Of a DNA stretch of 64,000 nt, positions 8,334 to 17,457 are shown piece after piece (the first letter of the stretch is position 1; each line of letters starts with the position of its first letter). Both the position numbers and the translations under genes were made by a program. The stretch comes from Bin5 sp034422415 (GTDB lineage: Bacteria; Chloroflexota; Anaerolineae; Caldilineales; Caldilineaceae), in NCBI GenBank assembly GCA_965202955.1, contig OZ241871.1:4526001-4590000 (forward strand), given 5' to 3'. The notes beneath the pieces are model-generated. The model ran no database searches and was not told the origin of the DNA. It saw only the letters and a program-made list of their open reading frames with translations.

Positions 8334-9113
8334 ATGTCGATCAAACAGTCGGTCTGCATCCCCATTTTGCCGCAGGACACGATGCCCCGCGAGCGGCTGT
8401 TTGCCGAAATTTCAGCGATCGGCTTCCCGGCAGTCGAGATCTGGCACCGCGGCGACGATTTCGCCGAGCTCTGCCGGACGGCGGCCGACAGCGGCCTCCA
8501 GCTGATCAGCATGATCGGCCACAACTCGCTGCCCGACGGCCTCAACAACGCGAGCAACCACGACCGCATCGAGGCCGAACTGCGTGAATCAGTCGACCTG
8601 GCGGTGGCGCACGGCCTGCGCGCGCTGATCTGCTTCAGCGGCAACCACATTGACGGCATGAGCAATGAGGAGGCGATCGCCAATACCGTCGCCGGTCTGC
8701 GGCGCGCCGCGCCCTACGCCGAAGGCAATGGGATCGTCCTAAACCTTGAACTGCTCAACTCCAAAGTCGACCACCCGAACTACCAGTGCGACAACAGCGC
8801 CTGGGGCCTGGAAGTCCAGCGCCAAGTCGACAGTCCTAACGTCAAACTGCTCTTTGACATTTACCACATGCAGATCATGGAGGGCGACATACTCCGCACA
8901 GTTACCGCCAATCTGGATGCCATCGGTCATTTCCACACAGCCGGCAATCCGGGGCGAAATGAGCTTGACGACTCCCAAGAGCTGAACTACCGCGGCATCT
9001 GCCGCGTTCTAAGTGATGCCGGATACGACGGCTACATCGGACATGAATTCCGCCCCCGCGGCGATCTGGTCGCCGGCCTGCGTCAGGCTTACGAACTGTG
9101 TAACGTCGACTGA
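8334..9113 (+). CDS. Hydroxypyruvate isomerase-like TIM-barrel protein
   Basis: A 259-residue member of the Hyi/xylose isomerase-like superfamily. Diagnostic segments include GFPAVEIWHRGDDF, LNLELLNSKVDHPNYQCDN, KLLFDIYHMQIMEGD, IGHFHTAGNPGRNELDD (the hydroxypyruvate isomerase-type GRNE loop) and YIGHEFRPRGD. Metal ligands Glu, Asp, His and Glu are in place. Known relatives interconvert hydroxypyruvate and tartronate semialdehyde or epimerise ketoses. The ATG has an AAAGGAG ribosome site. A sulfatase gene follows after 72 bases on the same strand. Confidence 0.85.
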   Translation: MSIKQSVCIPILPQDTMPRERLFAEISAIGFPAVEIWHRGDDFAELCRTAADSGLQLISMIGHNSLPDGLNNASNHDRIEAELRESVDLAVAHGLRALICFSGNHIDGMSNEEAIANTVAGLRRAAPYAEGNGIVLNLELLNSKVDHPNYQCDNSAWGLEVQRQVDSPNVKLLFDIYHMQIMEGDILRTVTANLDAIGHFHTAGNPGRNELDDSQELNYRGICRVLSDAGYDGYIGHEFRPRGDLVAGLRQAYELCNVD

Positions 9114-9185
9114 AGTCCTGCGACTAGCCGGCCCGAGGTATCCCCACCGTCCCTTCCCCGTCCTTCCAACCGATAAGGAGTCCCC

Positions 9186-10610
9186 ATGCCGCGCCAGCCT
9201 CACGTCATCTACATCCTGTCCGATGAGCATTTCGGCGGCGCCATGGGCCACATGGGCGATGCCAATGTGCGCACGCCTAACATGGACCGCATGGCCGTCG
9301 AGGGGCTCAGCTTTGACCGCGCCTACGCCAACTGTCCCGTTTGCACGCCCTCGCGCGGCACGATATTTTCGGGACGCCACGCGCACGCCGGGCCGGTCCA
9401 GTTCTTCTTCGACGTCTTCAAGGCCAGCGCGCCCAGCACGGCGACTACGCTGCGCGCGGCAGGGTATCACACCGCTTATTTTGGCAAGTGGCACTGCGGC
9501 GTCGTCCATGACCAGGAGCCGGCGCGGGTACGGGAGCGGCGTGAAGAGTACACGCGCTGGCCGCATCGCACGCCCGAATATCATCGGGCCGGCTTCCAGG
9601 ACTGGCACGGTTTCGAGGTCAACAATGCCCCGTTCAAGGGCTTCTACTATCACCGCGATGAGGCCGACCCGCGCTCGATGAAGGGTTATCAGACCGACTT
9701 TCTGACCGACCTCGCCATCGACTATCTACGCGCTTACGACCGCGAGCAGCCGCTCTTTCTCGTACTCAGCGTAGAGCCGCCCCACTTTCCGCTGGAAGCT
9801 CCGGAGGCGTTCGAGCGCTTCGATACCAGCGCGCTGGATACGCCGCCCAACTTCGCCGATTCGCCGGAGATGCGCGCCCAGCTGGCCACGTACTACGCGA
9901 TGGTCGAGAACCTGGACTGGAACATCGGCAGGCTGGTCGCCACGCTGGACGGCCTGCCCGACTTCAAGGACAATCGCCTGACCGTTTACTTCTCCGACCA
10001 TGGCGACTACATGGGTTCGCACGGCGCGATCAATCGCAAGGAGCATCCCCACGAGAACTCGGTCCGCATTCCCGCCATCTTCCACTGGCCTGAACAGATC
10101 CCCGCACAGGGACGCCGCGACGGGTTGCTCTTCAGCTTGGTTGACCTCTTGCCGACCACACTTGGCCTGCTCGGAATGGACGCGCCGGCCTACTGCCAAG
10201 GGGTCGATTGCAGCGACGCGCTGCGGGGCGAGCTGGTGTTCAGCGGGCCGGATGCGGTCCTGCTGGAAATGTCGGGCATTCCGCGCTGGACTCTTGACTC
10301 TCTCGACTGGCGCGGGCTGGTCACTTCGCGCTGGAAGTATGCTTTCTACGAGACCGGCCATCAACTGCTCTTCGACCTCGAGAACGACCCGTTCGAGATG
10401 AACAACCTCATTGAATCAGACCCGGATACGTGCGCGGCGATGCGAGGGAAGCTGCTGGAACTCCTGGCTGAAAGCCGGGAACCGTACTTCGACGTACTGA
10501 TTGAAGACTGCGCGCCGTTGCAAGGCCCGGCCCTGGACGTGGGCGAATCCCGGCGCAAAGGCAATCTGGCCCCGGTTTGGCCTGATTTCGTACGGCCCCG
10601 CGAATCTTGA
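9186..10610 (+). CDS. Sulfatase (formylglycine-dependent arylsulfatase family)
   Basis: A 474-residue type I sulfatase. CTPSRG at residues 53-58 is the formylglycine signature, with Cys53 the residue to be converted by a sulfatase-maturing enzyme. Further family marks are the N-terminal metal-binding segment ILSDEH, TAYFGKWHCG, and the C-terminal metal site YFSDHGDYMGSHG. There is no signal peptide, so it is predicted cytoplasmic and may act on a small imported sulfate ester or choline/polysaccharide-derived sulfate. The stop overlaps the TTG start of the next gene. Confidence 0.92.
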   Translation: MPRQPHVIYILSDEHFGGAMGHMGDANVRTPNMDRMAVEGLSFDRAYANCPVCTPSRGTIFSGRHAHAGPVQFFFDVFKASAPSTATTLRAAGYHTAYFGKWHCGVVHDQEPARVRERREEYTRWPHRTPEYHRAGFQDWHGFEVNNAPFKGFYYHRDEADPRSMKGYQTDFLTDLAIDYLRAYDREQPLFLVLSVEPPHFPLEAPEAFERFDTSALDTPPNFADSPEMRAQLATYYAMVENLDWNIGRLVATLDGLPDFKDNRLTVYFSDHGDYMGSHGAINRKEHPHENSVRIPAIFHWPEQIPAQGRRDGLLFSLVDLLPTTLGLLGMDAPAYCQGVDCSDALRGELVFSGPDAVLLEMSGIPRWTLDSLDWRGLVTSRWKYAFYETGHQLLFDLENDPFEMNNLIESDPDTCAAMRGKLLELLAESREPYFDVLIEDCAPLQGPALDVGESRRKGNLAPVWPDFVRPRES

Positions 10611-11464
10611 CATTCTCCAGCGTTCCGCTCCCGCTCGACCTTTCGCCTCACCTGGAGGAATGGACGACCGACGCAACCCTAGCCTTTGTCCTGGTGGGCA
10701 GCTACGCCCGAGGAGACGCCGGCCCTTTCAGTGACATCGACGTAGTTCGCTTCGTGAACGACGACGAGCAAAGTGGGGAAAGCCTTTCTTATCTCATCGA
10801 CAGAGCCGAGAACGGGCAAGCCGCCGACACGCCCGAAGAACGCCGCCCCTCCCGCATTCTGGTCGTGCTCAGTACCGCTACGCCAAGCCAGGTTGAGAGT
10901 TGGTTCAATGAGCCGGGTCTGGCTGTCAATCACGTTGCAATGCTGCGCGATGGGCACGCGCTTTGGGACCCGCAAAGGGCATTCGCCGCGATCCAGAAGC
11001 GGGCGTACGGGTTCCAGTGGACGAGTGCGCTGCGAAAGAAAGCCAACCGCTTGGCGGGCCATGAGCTAGTCGGCTGGATCGAGGAGGTCCACAAGGGGCT
11101 GGAGGGCCTGCGGCGAGACGATACCGGACGCCTGCTCAACGCCCGCTTCGGGCTGTCCTGGGGCCTGCTAAGGGCGGTGCGCGTACAGCGCGGCCTTCTT
11201 TCAGTCAGCGACAACACCTTTCTCAGCGACGCTATCGATTCCGTCGGAACCGAGAGCAAGTGGGCGCAGCTCCTAATCTCTTCCTTTGGCGTAGCGCAGG
11301 GGAACTCGGAAATGCGCCCATCGCTACACGAAACGGTGCGCGCGGGGCTGTTGCTCTACTGCGAGACATTCGAACTCTTGCGAGAGGCGATTGCACCCGA
11401 TCATTTTCCTCTCATCGAGGAGACGGTGTCTCTGATACGCTCACAATTGCAGGTTGAGGACTGA
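10607..11464 (+). CDS. Nucleotidyltransferase-fold protein
   Basis: A 285-residue protein with the polymerase-beta nucleotidyltransferase motif LVGSYARGDAGPFSDIDVVR (GS...DxD). The remaining ~200 residues are helical, resembling aminoglycoside or small-molecule nucleotidyltransferases. It starts with TTG whose last two bases overlap the sulfatase TGA (TTGA), so it should be translationally coupled. The substrate is unknown; antibiotic modification is possible but cannot be claimed from the motif alone. Confidence 0.8.
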   Translation: MTFSSVPLPLDLSPHLEEWTTDATLAFVLVGSYARGDAGPFSDIDVVRFVNDDEQSGESLSYLIDRAENGQAADTPEERRPSRILVVLSTATPSQVESWFNEPGLAVNHVAMLRDGHALWDPQRAFAAIQKRAYGFQWTSALRKKANRLAGHELVGWIEEVHKGLEGLRRDDTGRLLNARFGLSWGLLRAVRVQRGLLSVSDNTFLSDAIDSVGTESKWAQLLISSFGVAQGNSEMRPSLHETVRAGLLLYCETFELLREAIAPDHFPLIEETVSLIRSQLQVED

Positions 11465-11595
11465 ACCAGCGCCTGGTGAATGAACGGCGAAATTGACGAA
11501 AAGAGAGGGTGCTCCGGCGGTTGCGGCAATCTCCGTTTTTTCGGTAAACTAGGCAGCAGAAAGTCGGCACATTCGTACGCACAGGAGATGAGCCC

Positions 11596-12384
11596 ATGCT
11601 GACACAGGAACAGGTCAATTACTACCACGACAACGGCTTCCTGCGCATCCCAGAAGTATTTACGAAAGAAGAGACGCAGGAGCTTTCAGACGAGATGGAC
11701 CGTCTCGTCGAGGACTGGGCATTTACGAGCCCGGGTTGGACCGGTCCCTGGCGGCTGGCCTATATGGACCCGGAGACCGAAAAGATGTCCAAATTGACGG
11801 CTATGCACGACCTCCACTTCTACTCAGTGGCGTGGATGCGCGCGGCCACGAATCCGAGGCTGGCGAAGGCGCTCAGCCAGCTGCTGGGGCAGAACGTCGA
11901 GCTGCATCATACGACGATGCACATCAAGCCGCCACAGACGGGCCACCCGTTTCCTATGCACCAGGACAATCCGTTCTACGGCCATCAGGATGGACGTTTC
12001 ATCGACGTTCTCGTCCATCTCGACGATACCAGCCACGAGAACGGCGAAATCCGCTTTCTGGCCGGCTCCCACAAGATGGGCCACTTAGAGCATGTTATTG
12101 AGACCGAGGACGGGCCTTGCTCCCCGCACCTGCCCACCGACAAGTTTCACCTGGAGGATACGGTTGCGGTCCCGGCCAGGGCGGGCGACGTCGTGCTCTT
12201 TTGCATTGACACTGTTCACGGCTCTTACATCAACCAAACAAAGAGGCCGCGCCGGCTTGTGCGCATGGGCTACCGCGACCCGGACAACCGCCAAGAGTAC
12301 GGCCAGAGCCTGGGGCGTCCGGGCGTGATGGTCAGCGGTTACCGGATACGCCAGGAAGGCGACGAACTGCTTCCGATCGCATGA
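11596..12384 (+). CDS. Phytanoyl-CoA dioxygenase (PhyH) family protein, copy 1
   Basis: A 262-residue Fe(II)/2-oxoglutarate-dependent oxygenase. The iron site is MHQDNPFY (His-x-Asp) with the distal His in CIDTVHGSYIN; RRLVRMGYRD supplies the arginine for 2-oxoglutarate. It is very similar, roughly four residues in five, to the next gene along its whole length, pointing to tandem duplication. The start is preceded by AGGAGATGAGCCC. Family members hydroxylate small acids, amino acids and natural products. The GMC oxidoreductases downstream suggest an oxidation pathway of unknown substrate. Confidence 0.9.
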   Translation: MLTQEQVNYYHDNGFLRIPEVFTKEETQELSDEMDRLVEDWAFTSPGWTGPWRLAYMDPETEKMSKLTAMHDLHFYSVAWMRAATNPRLAKALSQLLGQNVELHHTTMHIKPPQTGHPFPMHQDNPFYGHQDGRFIDVLVHLDDTSHENGEIRFLAGSHKMGHLEHVIETEDGPCSPHLPTDKFHLEDTVAVPARAGDVVLFCIDTVHGSYINQTKRPRRLVRMGYRDPDNRQEYGQSLGRPGVMVSGYRIRQEGDELLPIA

Positions 12385-12438
12385 CTCGCGAGCGAGGCGA
12401 ATGGCATCCGCCGCCGTTCAAAGACTGGAGATGACTTC

Positions 12439-13239
12439 ATGCTGACACAGAAACAGATCGACTTCTACCACGAGCACGGCTACCTGCGGATCCCCCAAGT
12501 GTTCACGCCGCAGGAGACGCAGGAACTCTCCGATGAGCTGGACCGGCTCGTCGAGGACTGGGCGTTTACCAGTCCGGGCTGGACCGGCCCGTGGCGCCAG
12601 GCCTACATGGACCCGGAGACTGAGAAGAAGGCCAAGCTAACCGCGATGCAGGACCTGCACTACTACTCGGTGGTTTGGATGCGCGCGGCTACCAATCCGA
12701 AACTGGCCGAAGCGCTGAGCGATCTGCTGGGCGCGAACGTCGAGTTGCACCACACGACGCTGCACATCAAGCCGCCCCAGTCCGGTCAGCCCTTCCCGAT
12801 GCACCAGGACAACCCGTTCTACCCCCACCAGGACGGCCGTTTCATCGACGTACTCGTGCACCTGGACGACACCTGCCACGAGAACGGCGAGATACGGTTT
12901 CTCGACGGTTCGCACAAATTAGGCCACCTTGAGCACATCACCGAGACCGAGGAGGGCCCCTGCTCGCCGCATCTGCCCACCGACCAGTTCCACCTGGAGG
13001 AGACGGTTCCGGTCCCGGCCAAGGCGGGCGATGTCGTTCTTTTCTGCATCGACACCGTCCACGGCTCCTACATCAACCAGACCAAGAAGCCGCGCCGACT
13101 GGTGCGGATGGGCTACCGCGACCCGCAGAACCGCGAGGTAGACGGAAAGAGAGTTGAGCGGGCCGGCATGATCGTGAGCGGCTACCGCGAGCGCAAAGAG
13201 GGCGACGAACTCTGGCCGACAAAGGCTGCCCACTTGTAA
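12439..13239 (+). CDS. Phytanoyl-CoA dioxygenase (PhyH) family protein, copy 2
   Basis: A 266-residue paralogue of the preceding gene with the same start (MLTQ), iron ligands (MHQDNPFY, DTVHGSYIN) and C-terminal arginine motif. Differences concentrate in the last ~35 residues, after the common GYRDP segment, and in scattered helix surface positions. The separation from copy 1 is 54 bases. Conservation of all active-site residues in both copies suggests that both are functional and may differ in substrate range. It is probably co-transcribed with copy 1 and the GMC genes. Confidence 0.9.
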   Translation: MLTQKQIDFYHEHGYLRIPQVFTPQETQELSDELDRLVEDWAFTSPGWTGPWRQAYMDPETEKKAKLTAMQDLHYYSVVWMRAATNPKLAEALSDLLGANVELHHTTLHIKPPQSGQPFPMHQDNPFYPHQDGRFIDVLVHLDDTCHENGEIRFLDGSHKLGHLEHITETEEGPCSPHLPTDQFHLEETVPVPAKAGDVVLFCIDTVHGSYINQTKKPRRLVRMGYRDPQNREVDGKRVERAGMIVSGYRERKEGDELWPTKAAHL

Positions 13240-13276
13240 GAGAGCGAGGCCTTCACGCCGAGGGAGTTGCCGAAGC

Positions 13277-14806
13277 GTGGTTTATGACACACTGATCGTG
13301 GGCGCGGGCTCAACGGGCAATATTCTCGCTGCCCGACTGACCGAAGACCCGACCCGCCAACTGCTCCTGATCGAGGCAGGCCCGGACTTCCCGTCTGCCG
13401 ACAACCTGCCAACCGACATCCGGCTGGGATTCGCGTCGTCCTCCGGCATCATTGCGACGAGCCACGACTGGCAATACACCGGAGAGGCGACTGCGCAGCG
13501 TACGGACATGCCGGTGCCGCGCGGAAAAATCGTGGGGGGATCAAGCGCGATCAACGCGCAGATCTTACTGCGGGGCGTGCCGGAGGATTTCCAGGCGTGG
13601 GCGGCGATGGGCAATGACGGATGGAGTTTTGACCAGGTCCTACCCTACTACTGCAAGCTGGAAAACGACCTCGACTTCGGCGCGGCCGACTATCACGGTG
13701 CCGATGGCCCGATCAGGGTGCGCCGCTATCCCGAGGAGGAGTGGAGACCGGATCAGGCCGCCTGGGTGGAAGCTTGCCTGGCGGCCGGATTTCCAGAATG
13801 TCCCGACGCCAACCGGCCGCACACGACCGGCGTAGGTCCCTTTCCCCTCAATACGATTGACGGTGTGCGCCAGAGCACGGCCATCACCTACCTGGCGGCG
13901 GCCCGCAGCCGGCCCAATCTGCAGGTGCTGGCCGGCTGCACGACCCGCCGCATCTTGTTTGAGAACGGGCGGGCCGTGGGCGTGGAGGTGGAGCGCGGCG
14001 GCCTGACCGAAGAGCTGTACGCCGACGAGGTCGTCCTTTGCGCCGGCGCAGTGGCCACACCGCAAATTATGATGCTCTCCGGCATAGGTCCTGAGGATCA
14101 TCTACGCGAAATAGGGGTGGAAGCGCGCCACCATCTGCCCGGCGTTGGCCGAAATCTGCGCGATCATCCGACCCTCAACCTTTTGTGGCGGCTGAAGTAC
14201 AAGCCAGACAACCGCGCACACTGGCATCAGGCCGGTCTGCGCTATACGGCTGACGGTTCCGACATGCCGAACGACATGATTGTCTATGTTGGAGCGACGC
14301 CGGAGCTGGGTAGGGAGACGGACGAGATTCTCTTTGTACGACCGACTGTAAACCTGGCGTTGAGCCAGGGAACTTTACGCTTGCGCAGCGGCGATATCCA
14401 CGACCAGCCGGTCCTGAACTACAACTACTTTGCGGAGCCGTTCGACCGCAAGCGTCAACGGGAGGCAATCCGGTTGTGCATCGAGCTCGTAGAGGAGTAT
14501 GCCGGCTATCGCTCGCTCATCGGGACTATTTCTTACGGTCCTGGCGAAGCCCTCAACGACGATACAGCCCTGGATTCCTGGATTTTCGCCAGTGCCGACA
14601 CAGGCCATCACACATCCAGCACGTGCAAGATGGGCCTGCCATCCGATCCGCTGGCGGTCGCCGACCAGGCCGGCCGCGTTCACGGGATCGAAGGGCTGCG
14701 CATCGTCGACGCCTCGCTGATGCCGGACAGCGTGCGCGCCAACATCAACGCCACCGTCATGATGATGGCGGAAAAAATTTCCGCCGACATGGTTGGGGGC
14801 AACTGA
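13277..14806 (+). CDS. GMC family FAD-dependent oxidoreductase, copy 1
   Basis: A 509-residue glucose-methanol-choline oxidoreductase. The N-terminus holds the ADP-binding fold (TLIVGAGSTGNILAARL, then LLLIEAGPD), PRGKIVGGSSAINAQILLRG is the GMC signature 1, and GAVATPQIMMLSGIGP is signature 2. The C-terminus has HHTSSTCKMG and IVDASLMPDSVRANINATVM. Such enzymes oxidise alcohols to aldehydes or ketones, as in choline dehydrogenase. The start is GTG at 13277 with a GGGAG box ten bases upstream. It lies 37 bases after PhyH copy 2 and is followed by a close paralogue. Confidence 0.93.
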   Translation: MVYDTLIVGAGSTGNILAARLTEDPTRQLLLIEAGPDFPSADNLPTDIRLGFASSSGIIATSHDWQYTGEATAQRTDMPVPRGKIVGGSSAINAQILLRGVPEDFQAWAAMGNDGWSFDQVLPYYCKLENDLDFGAADYHGADGPIRVRRYPEEEWRPDQAAWVEACLAAGFPECPDANRPHTTGVGPFPLNTIDGVRQSTAITYLAAARSRPNLQVLAGCTTRRILFENGRAVGVEVERGGLTEELYADEVVLCAGAVATPQIMMLSGIGPEDHLREIGVEARHHLPGVGRNLRDHPTLNLLWRLKYKPDNRAHWHQAGLRYTADGSDMPNDMIVYVGATPELGRETDEILFVRPTVNLALSQGTLRLRSGDIHDQPVLNYNYFAEPFDRKRQREAIRLCIELVEEYAGYRSLIGTISYGPGEALNDDTALDSWIFASADTGHHTSSTCKMGLPSDPLAVADQAGRVHGIEGLRIVDASLMPDSVRANINATVMMMAEKISADMVGGN

Positions 14807-14821
14807 GCGGATGAGCAAGAG

Positions 14822-16357
14822 TTGACCTACGACACCTTGATAGTGGGCGCCGGCTCTGCCGGAATCGTCCTCGCCACTCGCCTTTCCGAAGACCCGTCGC
14901 GCCAGGTGCTGCTGCTGGAGGCCGGACCGGACTACCCGACGCTGGAGAGCCTGCCAGATGACATCCGGCTGGGCCACGGCTCTCCCTCCGGCATTTACTC
15001 GATGAGTCACGACTGGGGATACAGCGGCCAGGCGACGCCCGTCAGCACCGGCATGATCGTCCCGCGCGGCAGGCTGGTAGGCGGTTCCAGCGCGGTCAAC
15101 TCGCAGATCTTTCTGCGCGGCGTGCCGGAGGACTTCGAGGCCTGGGCGGCGATGGGCAACGACCGATGGGGCTTTGACCAGGTTCTCCCCTTTTATTGCA
15201 AGGTGGAAAACGATCACGATTTCGGCGGCGCGGACTATCACGGCGCGGACGGCCCGATCGGCGTGCGGCGCTATTCGCGGCAGGAGTGGGCGCCGGTGCA
15301 CCAGGCCTGGGTAGATGCCTGCCTTGATGCAGGGTTTCCCGATTGCCCGGACGCCAACCGGCCGCAGTCGACCGGCGTTGGCCCCTACCCCCTCAACAAC
15401 ATCGACGGCGTGCGCCAGAGCACAGCCGTGACCTACCTGGCCGGCGCTCGCGGCCGCCGCAACCTGCACATCGGGGCGAACAGCACAACGCGGCGGGTAC
15501 TGCTTGAAGGCGGGCGCGCGGTCGGCGTCGAAATTGAGCGCGACGGGCAGCTGGAGCGGCGCTACGCCGAAGAGATCGTGCTCAGTGCGGGAGCAATCGC
15601 CACGCCGCAGATCATGATGCTCTCCGGCCTGGGCCCGGAGACGCACTTGCGGGAGATCGACGTGGAAGTGAGACAACATCTGCCCGGGGTGGGCCGGAAC
15701 CTGCGCGACCATCCTACCGCCGGCCTGCGCTGGCAACTGAAGTTCCATCCGGCGTCACACCAGCACTGGCTCCAGACCGGTCTCCGCTACACGTCTGACG
15801 GTTCGACGATGCCCAACGATATGATCGTCTACATCTTTGCGGCGCCGGCCCTGCCTGACGATCCGGATGAGTATATGAATCTGCTGCCTGTTGTCAACCT
15901 GGCGGTTGGGCAAGGTGAGCTGAGACTGCGCAGCGACAACATCCACGACAAGCCGCTGCTTAATTACCGTTACTTCGAAGAGGCTTGCGACCGAAAGCGA
16001 CAGCGAGAAGGCCTGCGGCTGTGCCTGGACCTGGTTGAAGGGCACGCGCCATTCCAAGAGCTTCTCGGCCCAATGCTGCGCAGCCCGGGCGCTGCTCTTT
16101 ACGACGATGCCGACCTGGACCGTTGGATGCTCGAATACGCCGAGACCTGCCATCACTCCTCCGGCACCTGCAAGATGGGACCGGATACCGACCCGCTGGC
16201 CGTCGCTGACCAGTCGGGGCGCGTCCACGGCATTGACGGATTGCGCATCGTCGATGCCTCGCTGATGCCTGACTGTGTGCGCGCCAACATCAACGCTACG
16301 ACGATGATGATGGCCGAGAAGATCGCGGCCGAGAAGCGCGACGGGTCCGGCATTTAG
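14822..16357 (+). CDS. GMC family FAD-dependent oxidoreductase, copy 2
   Basis: A 511-residue paralogue of the preceding gene with the same layout: TLIVGAGSAGIVLATRL, PRGRLVGGSSAVNSQIFLRG, GAIATPQIMMLSGLGP, HHSSGTCKMG and a matching C-terminal helix. The start is a TTG at 14822 with only a weak upstream box; the position is fixed by the conserved MTYDTLIVGAG alignment with copy 1. The most divergent stretch between the copies lies around residues 330-350. Together with the twin PhyH genes it forms an A-A'-B-B' arrangement. Confidence 0.92.
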   Translation: MTYDTLIVGAGSAGIVLATRLSEDPSRQVLLLEAGPDYPTLESLPDDIRLGHGSPSGIYSMSHDWGYSGQATPVSTGMIVPRGRLVGGSSAVNSQIFLRGVPEDFEAWAAMGNDRWGFDQVLPFYCKVENDHDFGGADYHGADGPIGVRRYSRQEWAPVHQAWVDACLDAGFPDCPDANRPQSTGVGPYPLNNIDGVRQSTAVTYLAGARGRRNLHIGANSTTRRVLLEGGRAVGVEIERDGQLERRYAEEIVLSAGAIATPQIMMLSGLGPETHLREIDVEVRQHLPGVGRNLRDHPTAGLRWQLKFHPASHQHWLQTGLRYTSDGSTMPNDMIVYIFAAPALPDDPDEYMNLLPVVNLAVGQGELRLRSDNIHDKPLLNYRYFEEACDRKRQREGLRLCLDLVEGHAPFQELLGPMLRSPGAALYDDADLDRWMLEYAETCHHSSGTCKMGPDTDPLAVADQSGRVHGIDGLRIVDASLMPDCVRANINATTMMMAEKIAAEKRDGSGI

Positions 16358-16405
16358 CATCGCGCCATTGAACTGCACACCAGACCCCATGAACGGAGTT
16401 CACTG

Positions 16406-17392
16406 ATGACCAGACGCATTCTGATTACCGATATTGCCTGGCCGGACATTGAAATCGAGAAGGAGGTCCTGGCGGCGGTCGACGGCGAGCCGGTGATTGC
16501 CGGGAGCGGCACGCCGGAGGAGATCATCGCGCTCGCGCCGCAGGCGGATGCGATACTCACCTGCTGGAAGGACGTCCCGCCTGAGGCGCTTGACATCGCC
16601 CCCAGCTGCCGCATTGTCAGCCGCTATGGAATCGGGCTGGACAATATACCGGTCGGCCGCGCCACAGAGCTCGGTATGCTGGTGACCAACGTGCCTGACT
16701 TCTGTCTCGAAGAGGTGTCGGACCACGTGATGGCGCTCCTGCTGGCGACGGCACGTCAGCTGTTGCCGCTGGCGCGCACGGCCGACCGCAGCGATTGGAC
16801 GCGCGATACGCCGCAGCCGATCCCGCGGGTGCGGGGACAGACGCTAGGGCTGATCGGCTTCGGCAATATCGGGCGCGCGCTCGTGCCGAAGGCGCTGGGA
16901 TTCGGGCTACGGGTGATCGCGTATACGCCGCGGCTACGCGCTGAGGACGCGCCTGCGGGCGTCGAGGTTACGAACGACTTGGGCGCTCTTCTGGCCGCTT
17001 CCGACTATGTGACGATCCACTGCCCCCTCACCGACGAGACCACCCACATGATCGACGCAGGCGCGCTGGCGCAGATGAAGCCTTCCGCGCTCCTGATCAA
17101 CACCAGCCGAGGCGGGGTTATCGACGAGGCCGCGCTTATCCGCGCACTGGACGAGGGGCAGATCGCAGGCGCCGCGCTCGACGTAACCGATCCCGAGCCT
17201 CCCGCGGCTGACAATCCGCTCCTGAGCATGGAAAACGTGATCGTCACGCCCCACGCGGCCTTCTACTCGGTCGCGGCCACGGCCGACCTGGCGCGCAAGG
17301 CGGCGGAGAACGTGGTGACGGTGATGAAAGGGGATGTTCCCAAGACGCTGATTAACGCGGAGGTCTTGGACCAGGAGAACTGCCGCCTATAG
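16406..17392 (+). CDS. D-isomer-specific 2-hydroxyacid dehydrogenase
   Basis: A 328-residue NAD-dependent 2-hydroxyacid dehydrogenase (phosphoglycerate/glyoxylate reductase type). The dinucleotide motif is TLGLIGFGNIGRALV. The catalytic residues are Arg in NTSRGGVID, Glu in DVTDPEPP and His in VIVTPHAAFYS. There is no C-terminal ACT domain. It ends the plus-strand cluster of dioxygenases and GMC oxidoreductases, 48 bases after the last, so it could reduce or oxidise a 2-keto/2-hydroxy acid made by that pathway (inference). Confidence 0.93.
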   Translation: MTRRILITDIAWPDIEIEKEVLAAVDGEPVIAGSGTPEEIIALAPQADAILTCWKDVPPEALDIAPSCRIVSRYGIGLDNIPVGRATELGMLVTNVPDFCLEEVSDHVMALLLATARQLLPLARTADRSDWTRDTPQPIPRVRGQTLGLIGFGNIGRALVPKALGFGLRVIAYTPRLRAEDAPAGVEVTNDLGALLAASDYVTIHCPLTDETTHMIDAGALAQMKPSALLINTSRGGVIDEAALIRALDEGQIAGAALDVTDPEPPAADNPLLSMENVIVTPHAAFYSVAATADLARKAAENVVTVMKGDVPKTLINAEVLDQENCRL

Positions 17393-17457
17393 GAGCGGCG
17401 TGCGGGGCTGAGATGTGGCGTTGGAGCGGTGCTTGGGGAGTGTTAGCTTTTTCGCCT

